Assembly (NCBI RefSeq): GCF_900142655.1
Contig: NZ_FRBQ01000001.1
Span: forward strand, 1,118,115-1,182,114
From: Phytopseudomonas punonensis
Lineage (GTDB): Bacteria > Pseudomonadota > Gammaproteobacteria > Pseudomonadales > Pseudomonadaceae
Reading direction: 5' to 3'
Length of the DNA stretch: 64,000 nucleotides
Shown here piece by piece: positions 1 to 8,268 of this stretch. Made by a program: the position numbers and the translations under genes. The notes below the pieces were generated by a model that had not been told where the DNA came from, did not search any database, and saw only the letters and a list, made by a program, of their open reading frames with translations. How positions within the stretch are numbered: position 1 is the first letter of the stretch; each line of letters starts with the position of its first letter.

Positions 1-426
1 GGTGAAGTGATCGACCGCCTTCAACTGCTGGCCGGCTACACCTACACCCAGACCAAGGTGCTGGAAGATGCAGACCCGGACCAGAATGGCGTGTCGTACA
101 ACTCTTACGTGCCGCGGCATCTGCTGCGCGTATGGGGTGATTACAGCCTCAGCGGGCCACTGGAGCGTTTCACCGTGGGCGCCGGCTTCAACGCCCAGAG
201 CAACAACTACCGCACCTCGCCGATCAGCGGCAATAACATCTCCCAAGCGGGCTACACCATATGGAACGGCCGCATCGGCTACCGCGTCGATGACACCTGG
301 TCGCTGGCCCTCAACGGCAACAACCTGTTCGACAAGCGCTACTACACCACCGTCGGCACCGAAGGCTTCGGCAACTTCTACGGCGAGCCGCGCAACTTCA
401 TGCTGTCCGTGAAGGCGGACTTCTAG
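1..426 (+). CDS. TonB-dependent outer-membrane receptor, C-terminal fragment
   Basis: The window opens inside this gene; the frame is open from base 1 and stops at 424-426, leaving the last 141 codons. The fragment shows the alternating polar/hydrophobic pattern of beta-barrel strands, a GNNLFDKRYY segment typical of the end of TonB-dependent siderophore receptors, and a terminal Phe (KADF), the usual C-terminal signature of outer-membrane barrels. The plug domain and TonB box lie upstream of the window, so the ligand cannot be told; ferric siderophore receptors of the FpvA/FhuE type are the closest match in style. It is followed by a repeat element and then the convergent tau operon. Confidence 0.85.
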   Translation, partial: GEVIDRLQLLAGYTYTQTKVLEDADPDQNGVSYNSYVPRHLLRVWGDYSLSGPLERFTVGAGFNAQSNNYRTSPISGNNISQAGYTIWNGRIGYRVDDTWSLALNGNNLFDKRYYTTVGTEGFGNFYGEPRNFMLSVKADF

Positions 427-437
427 GTCGATTGATT

Positions 438-565
438 GATCGTTCCCGCGCTCCGCGTGGGAATGCATTGGCAGGACACTCTGCGTCCGTACATCACTCT
501 CTGAACCCGCAAATCGTGGGCAGAGCGCCACAGGCCCAATGCCCACGCAGAGCGTGGAAACGATC
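438..565. repeat. Inverted pair of short palindromic repeats (REP/BIME-like)
   Basis: A unit at 438-466 starting GATCGTTCCCGCGCTCCGCG and a near-identical unit on the opposite strand at 538-565 flank about 71 bases. A third partial copy, GTGGGAACGATC, is at 577-588. Each unit is itself palindromic (CCCGCGCTCCGCGTGGG). The element fills the gap between the convergent receptor and tauD genes and may fold as a hairpin terminator for both. There is no reading frame of note. Confidence 0.75.
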
Positions 566-591
566 TGATGCGTTAGTGGGAACGATCCGTG

Positions 592-1461
592 TCAGGCAGC
601 GGCTGCGGTTTGCACGGTTTCGCCCGGCCCGAACGGCCGATCCCCAAGAATCGTCGCGCGGTGCATGATGCGCCGCTGCGGGCGGTAGTCGTCGCAGGCG
701 TAATGCTGGGTCAGGCGGTTGTCCCAGAACGCCAGATCGCCCTGGCGCCATTGCCAGCGCACGGAATATTCCGGTTTGGCGATCTGCTTGAACAGCATCT
801 GCAGCAACGCAGTGCTTTCGCCCGGCTGCAGTTCGACGATATGGGTGGTGAAGGATTCGCTGACGAAGATGCCCTTGCGCCCGGTCTCGGGGTGCACGCG
901 TATCACCGGGTGAGTCACTGGCGGGTTGGCGGCGCGGGCGGCGTTCCATTTATCCAGCGCGTCGGGGGTATTGCCAAAGCGCTCGAGCGGAAACGACAGG
1001 GTCAGGTCATGCACCGCGGTCAGGCCGTCGAGCAGGTTACGGATCGGTGCGGACAGCCCTTCGTAGGCCGCCGAGCAGCTGGCCCACAGCGTGTCGCCGC
1101 CGTGGGGCGGCACCTGCCGGGCGCTGAGCAACGAGCCAAGCGGTGGTGACTGAATGAACGACACGTCTGAATGCCACAGCGCGTTGTCACGCAGATCGTT
1201 GAGGTCGGTATCGAGCAACAGGATTTCCGGCTGCTCGTCGATCTTCGGGTAGATCGGGTGAATGTGCAGGTCACCGAACATCGCCGCCGCATTACGTTGC
1301 TGTGCGGGTGTCAGCAACTGGTCGCGAAAGAACAGTACCTGATGTTCCAGCAAGCCCTGATGCAGTGCGGTATGGGTCAGTCTATCCAGCGGTTGCGACA
1401 GGTCGATACCGGTTACGCGGGCACCGAGAGCCTGGCCGATACGTTCGAAATGGATGCTCAT
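592..1461 (-). CDS. tauD: Taurine dioxygenase (2-oxoglutarate-dependent)
   Basis: A 289-residue Fe(II)/2-oxoglutarate dioxygenase. TauD hydroxylates taurine next to the sulfonate, releasing sulfite and aminoacetaldehyde so that sulfonate sulfur can be used. The iron ligands are visible as His97 and Asp99 (WHSDVSF) and distal His253 (TQHYA), with Arg268 of the HRATI segment placed to bind 2-oxoglutarate. The length matches E. coli TauD (about 283). It is the last gene of tauABCD and starts 5 bases after the tauC stop. Other TauD-family enzymes act on alkylsulfates or 2,4-D, but the tau transporter neighbours favour taurine or a related sulfonate. Confidence 0.95.
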   Translation of the reverse strand: MSIHFERIGQALGARVTGIDLSQPLDRLTHTALHQGLLEHQVLFFRDQLLTPAQQRNAAAMFGDLHIHPIYPKIDEQPEILLLDTDLNDLRDNALWHSDVSFIQSPPLGSLLSARQVPPHGGDTLWASCSAAYEGLSAPIRNLLDGLTAVHDLTLSFPLERFGNTPDALDKWNAARAANPPVTHPVIRVHPETGRKGIFVSESFTTHIVELQPGESTALLQMLFKQIAKPEYSVRWQWRQGDLAFWDNRLTQHYACDDYRPQRRIMHRATILGDRPFGPGETVQTAAAA

Positions 1462-1466
1462 GTCGT

Positions 1467-2282
1467 CTAGTTCCAGGACGCAAAACGTTTTTGCAGAGCC
1501 CGCAAACCGAGCTCGATGGTCAGGGCGATACTGGCGATCAGCAGAATGCCGACCACCACCACATCGGTGGCGAGAAATTGCGCGGCGGACTGCACCATGA
1601 ATCCCAGGCCCTGGTTGGCGGCGATCAACTCGGCAGCGACCAGCGTCGACCAGCCGACACCAAGCGCGATACGCAGACCGGTGAGAATGTCCGGCAGCGC
1701 GCTGGGCAGAATCACATGGCGCACCACCTGCGCGCGGCTGGCACCCAGACAGCGGACGGCCTGGATTCGCGCCTTGTCGACCCGGCGCACGCCGCCGACG
1801 GTGGCGATCAGCAGTGGCGCGAACAGCGCCATGTAGATGAGCAGCACCTTGGACAGCTCGCCGATGCCGAACCAGATCACCATCAGCGGCAGGTAGGCCA
1901 GCGGCGGAATCGGCCGGTAGAACTCCACCAGCGGGTCAAGCGCGGCGTTGAGCGTCGGGTTCAGGCCCATGGCGATGCCCAGCGGCACGGCTGTGACCAC
2001 TGCCGCCAGCACCGCGATCAGTACGCGCCCCAGGCTGGTGCTCAGGTGCTGCCACAGGGTGGCGTCCAGATAACCGTCGTGCAGCAGCCCTTTGAACGCC
2101 ACCAGCAGTTGCTCGGGTGCCGGCAGGAAGATGGTGTCGACCCAGCCCAGGTGCGTGGCCAGCCACCACAGGCTCGCCAATCCCGCCAGGGTGCCGAAGG
2201 CGGCCACCCGGCGACGGTCGAAGCCGATCACCAAGCGGCGGCTGCGGTTGTTCAACGTGGTTTGCAGCGCGTCAGAAGGCAT
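1467..2282 (-). CDS. tauC: Taurine ABC transporter permease
   Basis: An inner-membrane permease of the BPD transport family (271 residues). It has about six hydrophobic spans and the cytoplasmic EAA-type loop (LGASRAQVVRHVILPSALPD), which docks on the TauB ATPase. The frame is open farther upstream, but the upstream codons are the tauB gene read in another frame and are Arg/Ser/Cys-rich. The ATG at 2282 gives the family's usual length (E. coli TauC 275) and an 11-base overlap with tauB, consistent with translational coupling. Confidence 0.95.
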   Translation of the reverse strand: MPSDALQTTLNNRSRRLVIGFDRRRVAAFGTLAGLASLWWLATHLGWVDTIFLPAPEQLLVAFKGLLHDGYLDATLWQHLSTSLGRVLIAVLAAVVTAVPLGIAMGLNPTLNAALDPLVEFYRPIPPLAYLPLMVIWFGIGELSKVLLIYMALFAPLLIATVGGVRRVDKARIQAVRCLGASRAQVVRHVILPSALPDILTGLRIALGVGWSTLVAAELIAANQGLGFMVQSAAQFLATDVVVVGILLIASIALTIELGLRALQKRFASWN

Positions 2283-3060
2283 GGTCGGCGGGCTCCTGAA
2301 GAAAGACATCGAGCAGCTCCTGGCGCAGCTCGGCAAAGGCCGGGTCGCCCTTGATCGAACGCACCGGCTCGCCGGCGAGATAACGACGGGCGAACGGCAA
2401 CTGGCGGCGCAACACCGCACGGGCAGGCGGGCCGTCCAGCACGATCAGGTCGGTGGCCAGGAACAGTGCTTCATCGACGCTGTGGGTAATCAGGAACAGG
2501 CCCTTGCCGGTGCGCTTCCAGACATCGAGCAGCAGCACCTGCATACGTTCGCGAGTCAGTGCATCGAGAGCGCCGAAGGGTTCGTCGAGCAGTAGGAAAT
2601 CCGGATCGACCGCCAAGGCACGCGCCAACCCCAGGCGCTGACGCTGGCCACCGGAGAGCTCGGAAACCTGGTGATGCGCGTGACTGGCCAGGCCGACCAG
2701 CTCCAGCACTTCGAGCGCCCGGGCATGCCGCTGTGCCTTGCTCAGGCCACGCAGGCGCAGGCCCAGCGCCACGTTGTCGAGGGCATCGAGCCAGGGCATC
2801 AGCGCGTCGTCCTGAAACACCACGCCGCGCTCGCCACCCGGACCTTGCAGGGTTTTACCGTCGATATGCACGCGACCGCTGTCCGCCGGCTGAAAACCGG
2901 CCAGCACGTTGAGCAGGCTGGACTTGCCGCAGCCTGAAGGGCCGAGCACCACCACGGATGCGCCCTTTTCGATCTGCAGGTCGAAGCTGTTGAGAATGAC
3001 CTGCGAGTGGCCGCGGCGTTGAAAACTCAGGCTGACCCGCTCGGCGTTCAGTCGGCTCAT
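2272..3060 (-). CDS. tauB: Taurine ABC transporter ATP-binding protein
   Basis: A 262-residue ABC ATPase that powers taurine import with TauC. Walker A is GPSGCGKSS (40-48), the signature is LSGGQ (135-139), and Walker B is LLLDE (156-160), followed by the D-loop GALD and the switch His in LITHSVDEA. It belongs to the nitrate/sulfonate/taurine (SsuB/TauB) branch. The start ATG at 3060 has a GAGGAG ribosome-binding site directly after the T-run of an intrinsic terminator that separates it from tauA. Confidence 0.95.
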   Translation of the reverse strand: MSRLNAERVSLSFQRRGHSQVILNSFDLQIEKGASVVVLGPSGCGKSSLLNVLAGFQPADSGRVHIDGKTLQGPGGERGVVFQDDALMPWLDALDNVALGLRLRGLSKAQRHARALEVLELVGLASHAHHQVSELSGGQRQRLGLARALAVDPDFLLLDEPFGALDALTRERMQVLLLDVWKRTGKGLFLITHSVDEALFLATDLIVLDGPPARAVLRRQLPFARRYLAGEPVRSIKGDPAFAELRQELLDVFLQEPADHAF

Positions 3061-3076
3061 GGTCGACTCCTCAATT

Positions 3077-3100
3077 AAAAAAGCCCCTCCGAAAAGGGGC
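3077..3100 (-). terminator. Intrinsic terminator between tauA and tauB
   Basis: On the minus strand a GCCCCT stem, a six-base loop and AGGGGC are followed at once by six T residues. It lies 27 bases after the tauA stop and 16 bases before the tauB start, inside the operon. It should terminate part of the transcripts after tauA, giving more binding protein than transporter and oxygenase. Confidence 0.8.
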
Positions 3101-3127
3101 GAAACGTGGCATGAAGGTAATTCGCGG

Positions 3128-4114
3128 TTACTGCGCCTTGCGCACGTAATCGGCGCTCACGTAGGGCGAGTAATCCGGCAGCACGGCGGGAATGCGTTTC
3201 TGTTCCTTGAGGAACTCGGCGGTGCGGGCGGTGGCCTTGGCGGTGCCGCCACCGAGCAATTCGGCGCTCACCTGCTGCTCGGCATTGGGGTAGGTCGAGC
3301 CGGCCAGCAACTCGGGAACATCCGCGGGGTTGGCGCCGATCAGCTTGGCGATCTTCCTGGCCTGCTCGGAGTCGGCAGTCCATTTGGCGACGTTGGCCTG
3401 GTAGTCGGCGAAGGCACTCAAGGTCACGCCGGCGAATTCGGCCAGCACTTTTGGGTGCTTCTCGGCGAAGTCCTTGCGCGCGACCCACACCTCGAACGTC
3501 GGCGCGCCCCATTTGCCGACTTCGGCCGCATCGGTCAATACCTTGCCGCTGCGCTTGATTTCACCCAGCGCCGGCGACCAGACGAAGGCGCCGTCGATGT
3601 CGCCGCGCTTCCAGGCGGCGTTGATCTCGGCCGGGTTGAGGTTGACGATCTTCACCTTGCTCGGGTCGATCTTCCAGTGCTTCAAGGCGCCGAGCAGGCT
3701 GTAGTGGGAGGTGGACACGAATGGCGTGGCGATGGTCTTGCCGACCAGTTGCTCGGGGCTGTCGATGCCGCTGCCGTTGCGCACGACCAGCGCCTCGGCA
3801 GCATTGATTTCGGCAGCAACCAGGAATGCTACCAGCGGCAGCTTTCGCGAAGTGGCGGCGGCCAGCGGGCTGGAACCGAGGTTGCCGATCTGTACATCAC
3901 CGGAGGCCAGGGCGGTCACCACGTCGGCACCGGAGTTGAAACGCCGCCAATCGAGCTTCTCGCCAATGGCTTTTTCGTAGGCACCGTCGGCCTGGGCGAC
4001 CTTGGACGGGTCCACACCGGTCTGGTAACCGATAACGATTGGGTCAGCAGCATTCGCCTGCAGGCTGGTGGCAGCCACGACGGCGAGCAGCAGGGTCTTG
4101 ATGGTGTGTTTCAT
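3128..4114 (-). CDS. tauA: Taurine-binding periplasmic protein
   Basis: The periplasmic substrate-binding component of the taurine ABC importer (328 residues). The signal peptide is MKHTIKTLLLAVVAATSLQ followed by ANA and cleavage near residue 22. The mature part has the SsuA/TauA-type fold signature (IVIGYQTGVDPSK, GNLGSSPLAAA, FVWSPALGEIKRSGKVL). A TTG two codons upstream would also read (MPM...), but the GAGGAG ribosome-binding site is correctly spaced for the ATG at 4114, which also starts the signal peptide cleanly. First gene of tauABCD. Confidence 0.95.
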   Translation of the reverse strand: MKHTIKTLLLAVVAATSLQANAADPIVIGYQTGVDPSKVAQADGAYEKAIGEKLDWRRFNSGADVVTALASGDVQIGNLGSSPLAAATSRKLPLVAFLVAAEINAAEALVVRNGSGIDSPEQLVGKTIATPFVSTSHYSLLGALKHWKIDPSKVKIVNLNPAEINAAWKRGDIDGAFVWSPALGEIKRSGKVLTDAAEVGKWGAPTFEVWVARKDFAEKHPKVLAEFAGVTLSAFADYQANVAKWTADSEQARKIAKLIGANPADVPELLAGSTYPNAEQQVSAELLGGGTAKATARTAEFLKEQKRIPAVLPDYSPYVSADYVRKAQ

Positions 4115-4180
4115 GGGCAACTCCTCGCAAAGGGCACCAGGCTGTCCCGGCTACCGCGCGCCTCAGTGGCGCTGTTGCGA

Positions 4181-4216
4181 GAAATTTATGGTTATAAAAA
4201 ATAACTCTCCAATAAC
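4181..4216. promoter_or_regulatory. AT-rich tauA upstream region with ATAAC/GTTAT half-sites
   Basis: Upstream of tauA lies an unusually AT-rich block in otherwise GC-rich DNA. It holds a perfect inverted repeat GTTAT-AAAAA-ATAAC (4191-4205) and a further ATAAC at 4212-4216. Sulfonate operons are usually activated by LysR-type CysB/Cbl proteins, which bind AT-rich sites with TTAT/ATAA arms, so this is a candidate activator site plus promoter. The assignment rests on pattern and context only. Confidence 0.45.
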
Positions 4217-4239
4217 ATTTAACGATTAGCTTAGAGCTG

Positions 4240-5217
4240 TCAGTTGGCCGCGACAAATGGAGCGAGGCGCTCGATCAATTGCTTCTCGAAATCCTCGCTG
4301 AATACAATGCCGTGTTTACTCTCGACCAGCTCGCGAGCGCTGAAGCGCGCCTTGAACCAGTCTTCGACGAACCCCGGCGCATAGCCGCCCGTGCTGAAGC
4401 CTCGCCCGCCAAAAGCGATCATCGCGGAATACGCCTCCAGGTACTGCTCCCGGCTCTCGATGCGATGGCAGTGCTGGTAGACCCAGAACTGCACGTCATA
4501 CAGCAGGTACGACAGCGGGTCGGCGTGCAGGGCGAAATAGCGTTTTTCTTCGTGCAATTGCACAGCGACCGCGCGGACGGCTTCGCCGATAGCGGGAAAC
4601 GGCGGGAAGTCGCTCAGCAACGGCGCAAGCATCTCGGAGAACTCACCTTCCGTGACCCGCCGCAGGTCTTCCTGATAATCCTCCTCGGAGGTATCGAAGG
4701 CCTCTTCAGTGACCAGCCCGCGCACGAAGGTCTCGAAATCCTTGGCCAGGACGGTGATGTGATAGTCGCCTTCCTGGTCGACGTGTACCACCTGCGGCTC
4801 GCCCTTGGGACCGCAAGTGCGATAGTCGAGCGCGATCATGTCATGGCCGGCGGACGGGCAGTCGCAGATGTACACGCCAATATCTGGGTAGCCCCACTCC
4901 TGCATCATGAAACGGCTGCCGAGTTCACCACACAGCGAGTACCGCTTGTGCCGCCCGATGCTGAGAAACCCGGTGATTGCGGCATGGTCCTCGGCCCACG
5001 AGGTCGGCTCCTCGGTGGGAAAGCAGCACTTGTGCGGCGTACCACCATTATGTCGGCGCATGAATGCGACATACGACGCCGGCAAACGGTAGCCCAGCTC
5101 CGCTTCGAGCTCGGCAACCAGCGCATCGCTGGGCGGCACGTCGGTGAATTCCCTGCGGGCGTAGGCGCTGTCGTCCCAGAACGCCTGCAGGTCTATGTCG
5201 TCAGGGAAATGGCTCAT
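4240..5217 (-). CDS. SMI1/KNR4 (SUKH) family protein
   Basis: A 325-residue soluble protein with an N-terminal SMI1/KNR4-type (SUKH superfamily) domain: LEAELGYRLPASYVAFMRRH, the helix that opens this fold, then NGG and a beta region ending GDYHITVLAKDFETFVRGL. The C-terminal 140 residues (after EEDYQEDLRRV) are acidic and aromatic and not recognised. Many SUKH proteins are immunity proteins for polymorphic toxins, but no toxin gene adjoins it. It lies 125 bases upstream of tauA on the same strand. The ATG at 5217 (MSHFPDD) is preferred over one three codons upstream because of its conserved-looking start. The function is unknown. Confidence 0.8.
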   Translation of the reverse strand: MSHFPDDIDLQAFWDDSAYARREFTDVPPSDALVAELEAELGYRLPASYVAFMRRHNGGTPHKCCFPTEEPTSWAEDHAAITGFLSIGRHKRYSLCGELGSRFMMQEWGYPDIGVYICDCPSAGHDMIALDYRTCGPKGEPQVVHVDQEGDYHITVLAKDFETFVRGLVTEEAFDTSEEDYQEDLRRVTEGEFSEMLAPLLSDFPPFPAIGEAVRAVAVQLHEEKRYFALHADPLSYLLYDVQFWVYQHCHRIESREQYLEAYSAMIAFGGRGFSTGGYAPGFVEDWFKARFSARELVESKHGIVFSEDFEKQLIERLAPFVAAN

Positions 5218-5409
5218 GGGCGTACTCCACGCTGGCACTTGGCGCAGCCCGGTAACCGCACCTGCAGCGACGGGCTTGTACGGTGCTTCGTTTTACCGAT
5301 GTTCAAAGACCAATTCATGGCTGGGCCGCTCCTGGATAACTGTGCGTGCTCAGACTACCCGCGCAGCGGTTGGTTTGCTCGCCAAGGCTCTCGCCCTGTC
5401 GACCGCCAC

Positions 5410-5438
5410 TTGGGATTGCCTCGCCCAGGCAGTAGAAT
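5410..5438 (+). promoter_or_regulatory. Predicted sigma-70 promoter for the nucleobase permease
   Basis: TTGGGA, a 17-base spacer and TAGAAT end 27 bases before the permease ATG. This fits the housekeeping consensus and spacing. The remaining part of the 248-base gap (5218-5409) holds no gene that I can see. Confidence 0.5.
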
Positions 5439-5465
5439 CCGCCGTTTTTCCAGGCAGCCACGACC

Positions 5466-6839
5466 ATGCAACCAGGCGACTCACCACGTAACGGCGAACT
5501 GATCTACGGCCTCGAAGACCGCCCGCGCCCGCTAGTGGCGATCCTCGCTGCGTTACAGCATCTGCTGGCGATCATCGTACCGATCGTCACCCCGGGCCTG
5601 CTGATCTGCCAGGCGCTGGGCGTATCGGCCCGCGACACCAACCTGATCGTGTCCATGAGCCTGGTGATTTCCGGTATCGCCACCTTTGTTCAGTGCCGTC
5701 GCTTCGGTCCGCTGGGTGCCGGCCTGCTGGTCGTGCAGGGCACCAGCTTCAACTTCGTCGGCCCGCTGATCGCCGGTGGCGCGCTGATGGTCAAGCAGGG
5801 CACGCCGGTGGAAGGCGTGATGGCGGCGATCTTCGGCGTGGTGATCGCCGGCTCGTTCGTGGAGATCGGCATCTCGCGCATCCTGCCGTTCGTGAAGAAG
5901 CTGATCACCCCGCTGGTGACCGGCATCGTAGTACTGATGATCGGCCTGACACTGATCAAGGTCGGCCTGATCAGCATGGGCGGCGGCTACGGCGCGATGG
6001 CGGGTGGCACCTTCGCCAACGGCGAGAACCTGCTGCTGTCCGGCGTGGTGCTGGCGGTGATCGTGGTGCTCAACCGCATTCCCGTGGTGTGGCTGCGCAG
6101 CTGCGCCATCGTCATCGCCCTGCTGGTCGGCTACGCGTTGGCCGGCTACCTGGGCCGCCTGGACTTCACCGGCATGCATCAGGCCGAACTGTTCCAGGTG
6201 CCGACGCCGCTGCACTTCGGCCTGGGCTTCTCGTGGAGCCTGTTCATCCCGATGCTGGTGATCTATCTGGTGACCTCCCTGGAAGCCATCGGCGACGTCA
6301 CCGCCACCAGCAAGGTGTCGCGCCAGCCGGTGGAAGGCCCGCTGTGGATGCAACGCATCAAGGGCGGCGTGCTGGTCAACGGCGTCAACTCCCTGCTGGC
6401 CGGCGTGTTCAACACCTTTCCCAGTTCGATCTTCGCCCAGAACAACGGGGTGATTCAGCTGACCGGCATCGCCAGCCGCCACATCGGCGTGTGGATCGCC
6501 CTGGTGCTGGTGATCCTCGGCCTGTTCCCGGCGGTGGCCGGGATCATCCAGGCGGTGCCGGAGCCGGTGCTCGGCGGCGCGGCAATGGTCATGTTCGGCG
6601 CCGTGGCGGCGTCGGGCATCAACATCCTCGCCGGCATCGAGCTGGACCGCCGCGCGCTGCTGATCATCGCCGTGTCCCTGGCCCTTGGCCTCGGCGTTTC
6701 CCAGGTGCCGGAGTTCCTCGCCCACATGCCGGCGGCGCTGCGCAACGTGCTGGAATCCGGCGTGGCCACCGGCGGCATCTGTGCGCTGGTGCTCAACTGG
6801 TTCCTGCCGGAAAGCGCGGCCAAGGCAGACACGCACTAA
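5466..6839 (+). CDS. Nucleobase:cation symporter-2 (xanthine/uracil permease)
   Basis: A 457-residue inner-membrane transporter of the NCS2/NAT family with about 14 hydrophobic spans. It carries the family signature QNNGVIQLTGIASR and the TM8 acidic segment YLVTSLEAIGDVTATS, which contributes to nucleobase binding. Family members take up xanthine, urate or uracil with protons. The residues visible resemble the xanthine/urate branch (XanP/XanQ/UacT) more than UraA, but substrate cannot be fixed by eye. It is a single gene ending in a strong bidirectional terminator. Confidence 0.9.
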   Translation: MQPGDSPRNGELIYGLEDRPRPLVAILAALQHLLAIIVPIVTPGLLICQALGVSARDTNLIVSMSLVISGIATFVQCRRFGPLGAGLLVVQGTSFNFVGPLIAGGALMVKQGTPVEGVMAAIFGVVIAGSFVEIGISRILPFVKKLITPLVTGIVVLMIGLTLIKVGLISMGGGYGAMAGGTFANGENLLLSGVVLAVIVVLNRIPVVWLRSCAIVIALLVGYALAGYLGRLDFTGMHQAELFQVPTPLHFGLGFSWSLFIPMLVIYLVTSLEAIGDVTATSKVSRQPVEGPLWMQRIKGGVLVNGVNSLLAGVFNTFPSSIFAQNNGVIQLTGIASRHIGVWIALVLVILGLFPAVAGIIQAVPEPVLGGAAMVMFGAVAASGINILAGIELDRRALLIIAVSLALGLGVSQVPEFLAHMPAALRNVLESGVATGGICALVLNWFLPESAAKADTH

Positions 6840-6868
6840 GCTCATACGTCCGAGACAATCCGTCCAAG

Positions 6869-6900
6869 ACGAAAAAGGCCGCTAATGCGGCCTTTTTCGT
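6869..6900. terminator. Bidirectional intrinsic terminator
   Basis: ACGAAAAAGGCCGC, loop TAAT, GCGGCCTTTTTCGT. The stem is flanked by A5 and T5, so it can stop both the permease transcript and the convergent yitT-type gene ending at 6917. Confidence 0.9.
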
Positions 6901-6916
6901 GCGCTCGCGAGGCGCC

Positions 6917-7561
6917 TCAACTCACGCCCATATAGCGCCCGGCGCGGTGATTGATCGCCAGCACCATGTTCAGCGCCACAGCGCCGAGTACCGACAGCGC
7001 GACCTTTTCAGGGGCGACGACGAAGATCGACGCCAGCACGATGGCAGCGTCCACGCCCATCTGCACGGCGCCAGCGCGAAAGCCGAAGCGCTCCTGCAGA
7101 TACAGTGCGAGGATGTTCACGCCGCCCAGGCTGGCTCGGTGACGGAACAGCATCAGCAAGCCCAGGCCCATGGCGAAACCACCGAACAGCGCGGCGTAAA
7201 GCTCGTTGAGCGCGGCGAAGCTGATCCAGTGCGGCGTCAGTTCGGCCAATAGGGAAACCAGGCCGACCGCACACAATGTGCGCAGCGTAAACGCCCAGCC
7301 CATGCGCCACAGGGCCAGCGCGTAGAACGGCAGGTTGATCACGAAGAACACCGCACCGAATGACCAGCCGGCGAGGTACTTGAGCAGAAACGCCAGGCCC
7401 ACCGTGCCGCCGGTGAGCAAGCCGGCATGGCTGTAGAAAGTGATGCCCAAGGCGACCATCGCGGTGCCGAGCACGAGCGCCAGGGCATCCTCCCAGAGCG
7501 GGTGACGAATGAAAAAATCGGCAATCGTCTCTCGCTCGTCAGAGCCTGGAGTGTCGTTCAT
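6917..7561 (-). CDS. YitT family integral membrane protein
   Basis: A 214-residue protein with five to six hydrophobic spans and YitT-family segments (FYSHAGLLTGGTVGLAFLL; HRASLGGVNILALYLQERFG). It lacks the C-terminal DUF2179 domain of longer Firmicute members, as is usual for proteobacterial homologues. The transport or other role is not established for the family. It lies between the permease terminator and folA, on the same strand as folA, with an 80-base gap. Confidence 0.88.
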   Translation of the reverse strand: MNDTPGSDERETIADFFIRHPLWEDALALVLGTAMVALGITFYSHAGLLTGGTVGLAFLLKYLAGWSFGAVFFVINLPFYALALWRMGWAFTLRTLCAVGLVSLLAELTPHWISFAALNELYAALFGGFAMGLGLLMLFRHRASLGGVNILALYLQERFGFRAGAVQMGVDAAIVLASIFVVAPEKVALSVLGAVALNMVLAINHRAGRYMGVS

Positions 7562-7641
7562 GGCGTTGCTGTCTCTAATGGGCGCACAAGGTAAAACGCC
7601 ACCGAGTGGCGGTGGCGATTGAGAAACAGATCAGAAGCGGA

Positions 7642-8154
7642 TTACCGACGAGCCCAGGTCTCGAAGCTGTGCGCAGGCGCCGACTCGATGGCAGGCTGGT
7701 CGTCGCGATCAACGCGCTGCCACTGTGCTTCATCGAACGCTGGGAACCAGGCATCGCCTTCCGGCTGCAGCGCCACGCGGGTCAGGTAAAGCCGGTCAGC
7801 GACTGGCAGTGCCTGCTCATAGAGCTGGGCGCCGCCAATCAGCATCACTTCGTCGACGCCCTGCTCGCGAGCCCAGGCCTCGGCGCGCTGGTGGGCCGCC
7901 TCGACCGTGGCGAATACTTCAGCACCCTCGAGCGTGAGGCCGGCCTGGCGGCTGACCACCAGGTTGAGGCGGCCTGGCAACGGCCGGCCCAGCGAATCCC
8001 AGGTCTTGCGACCCATGATGATCGGTTTGCCGAGGGTCTTGGCCTTGAAGTGCTTGAGGTCCGCTGGCAGGTGCCAGGGCAGTTGGTTGTCGCGGCCAAT
8101 CACGCGGTTTTCGGCGAGGGCGGCGATCAGGCAGAGGGGGAGTCGATTCGTCAT
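7642..8154 (-). CDS. folA: Dihydrofolate reductase
   Basis: A 170-residue enzyme that reduces 7,8-dihydrofolate to tetrahydrofolate with NADPH; it is the target of trimethoprim. Active-site Trp27 and Asp32 (NQLPWHLPADLKHF) are present, as are the NADPH-binding GRKTWDSLGRPLPGR and the IGGAQLYEQAL segment. An ATG four codons upstream (8166) is possible, but the one at 8154 (MTNRLPLCLIAAL) matches the family's start. Its substrate is regenerated by thymidylate synthase, encoded 7 kb away at 15386-16180. Confidence 0.97.
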   Translation of the reverse strand: MTNRLPLCLIAALAENRVIGRDNQLPWHLPADLKHFKAKTLGKPIIMGRKTWDSLGRPLPGRLNLVVSRQAGLTLEGAEVFATVEAAHQRAEAWAREQGVDEVMLIGGAQLYEQALPVADRLYLTRVALQPEGDAWFPAFDEAQWQRVDRDDQPAIESAPAHSFETWARR

Positions 8155-8268
8155 GGCGGCGAGCATAGCAGAGCGGACTATCGGCCGGCATACCTTGCCG
8201 CGCTGTCATCGTCACGCCATCTTTGTCGGTGCAGGCTGACCACTCAAGCCCACTCTGGAGAGATGCCA

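Noticed and set aside
3059..4204. 381-residue plus-strand frame over tauA
   Set aside because: A Gly/Val/His-rich shadow; tauA has a signal peptide, ribosome-binding site and family motifs on the minus strand.
5553..6845. 430-residue frame antisense to the nucleobase permease
   Set aside because: Its composition (His, Gln, Asp, Gly, Ala runs) is that of a GC-rich gene read on the wrong strand. There is no domain or ribosome-binding site, and the permease on the other strand is clear.
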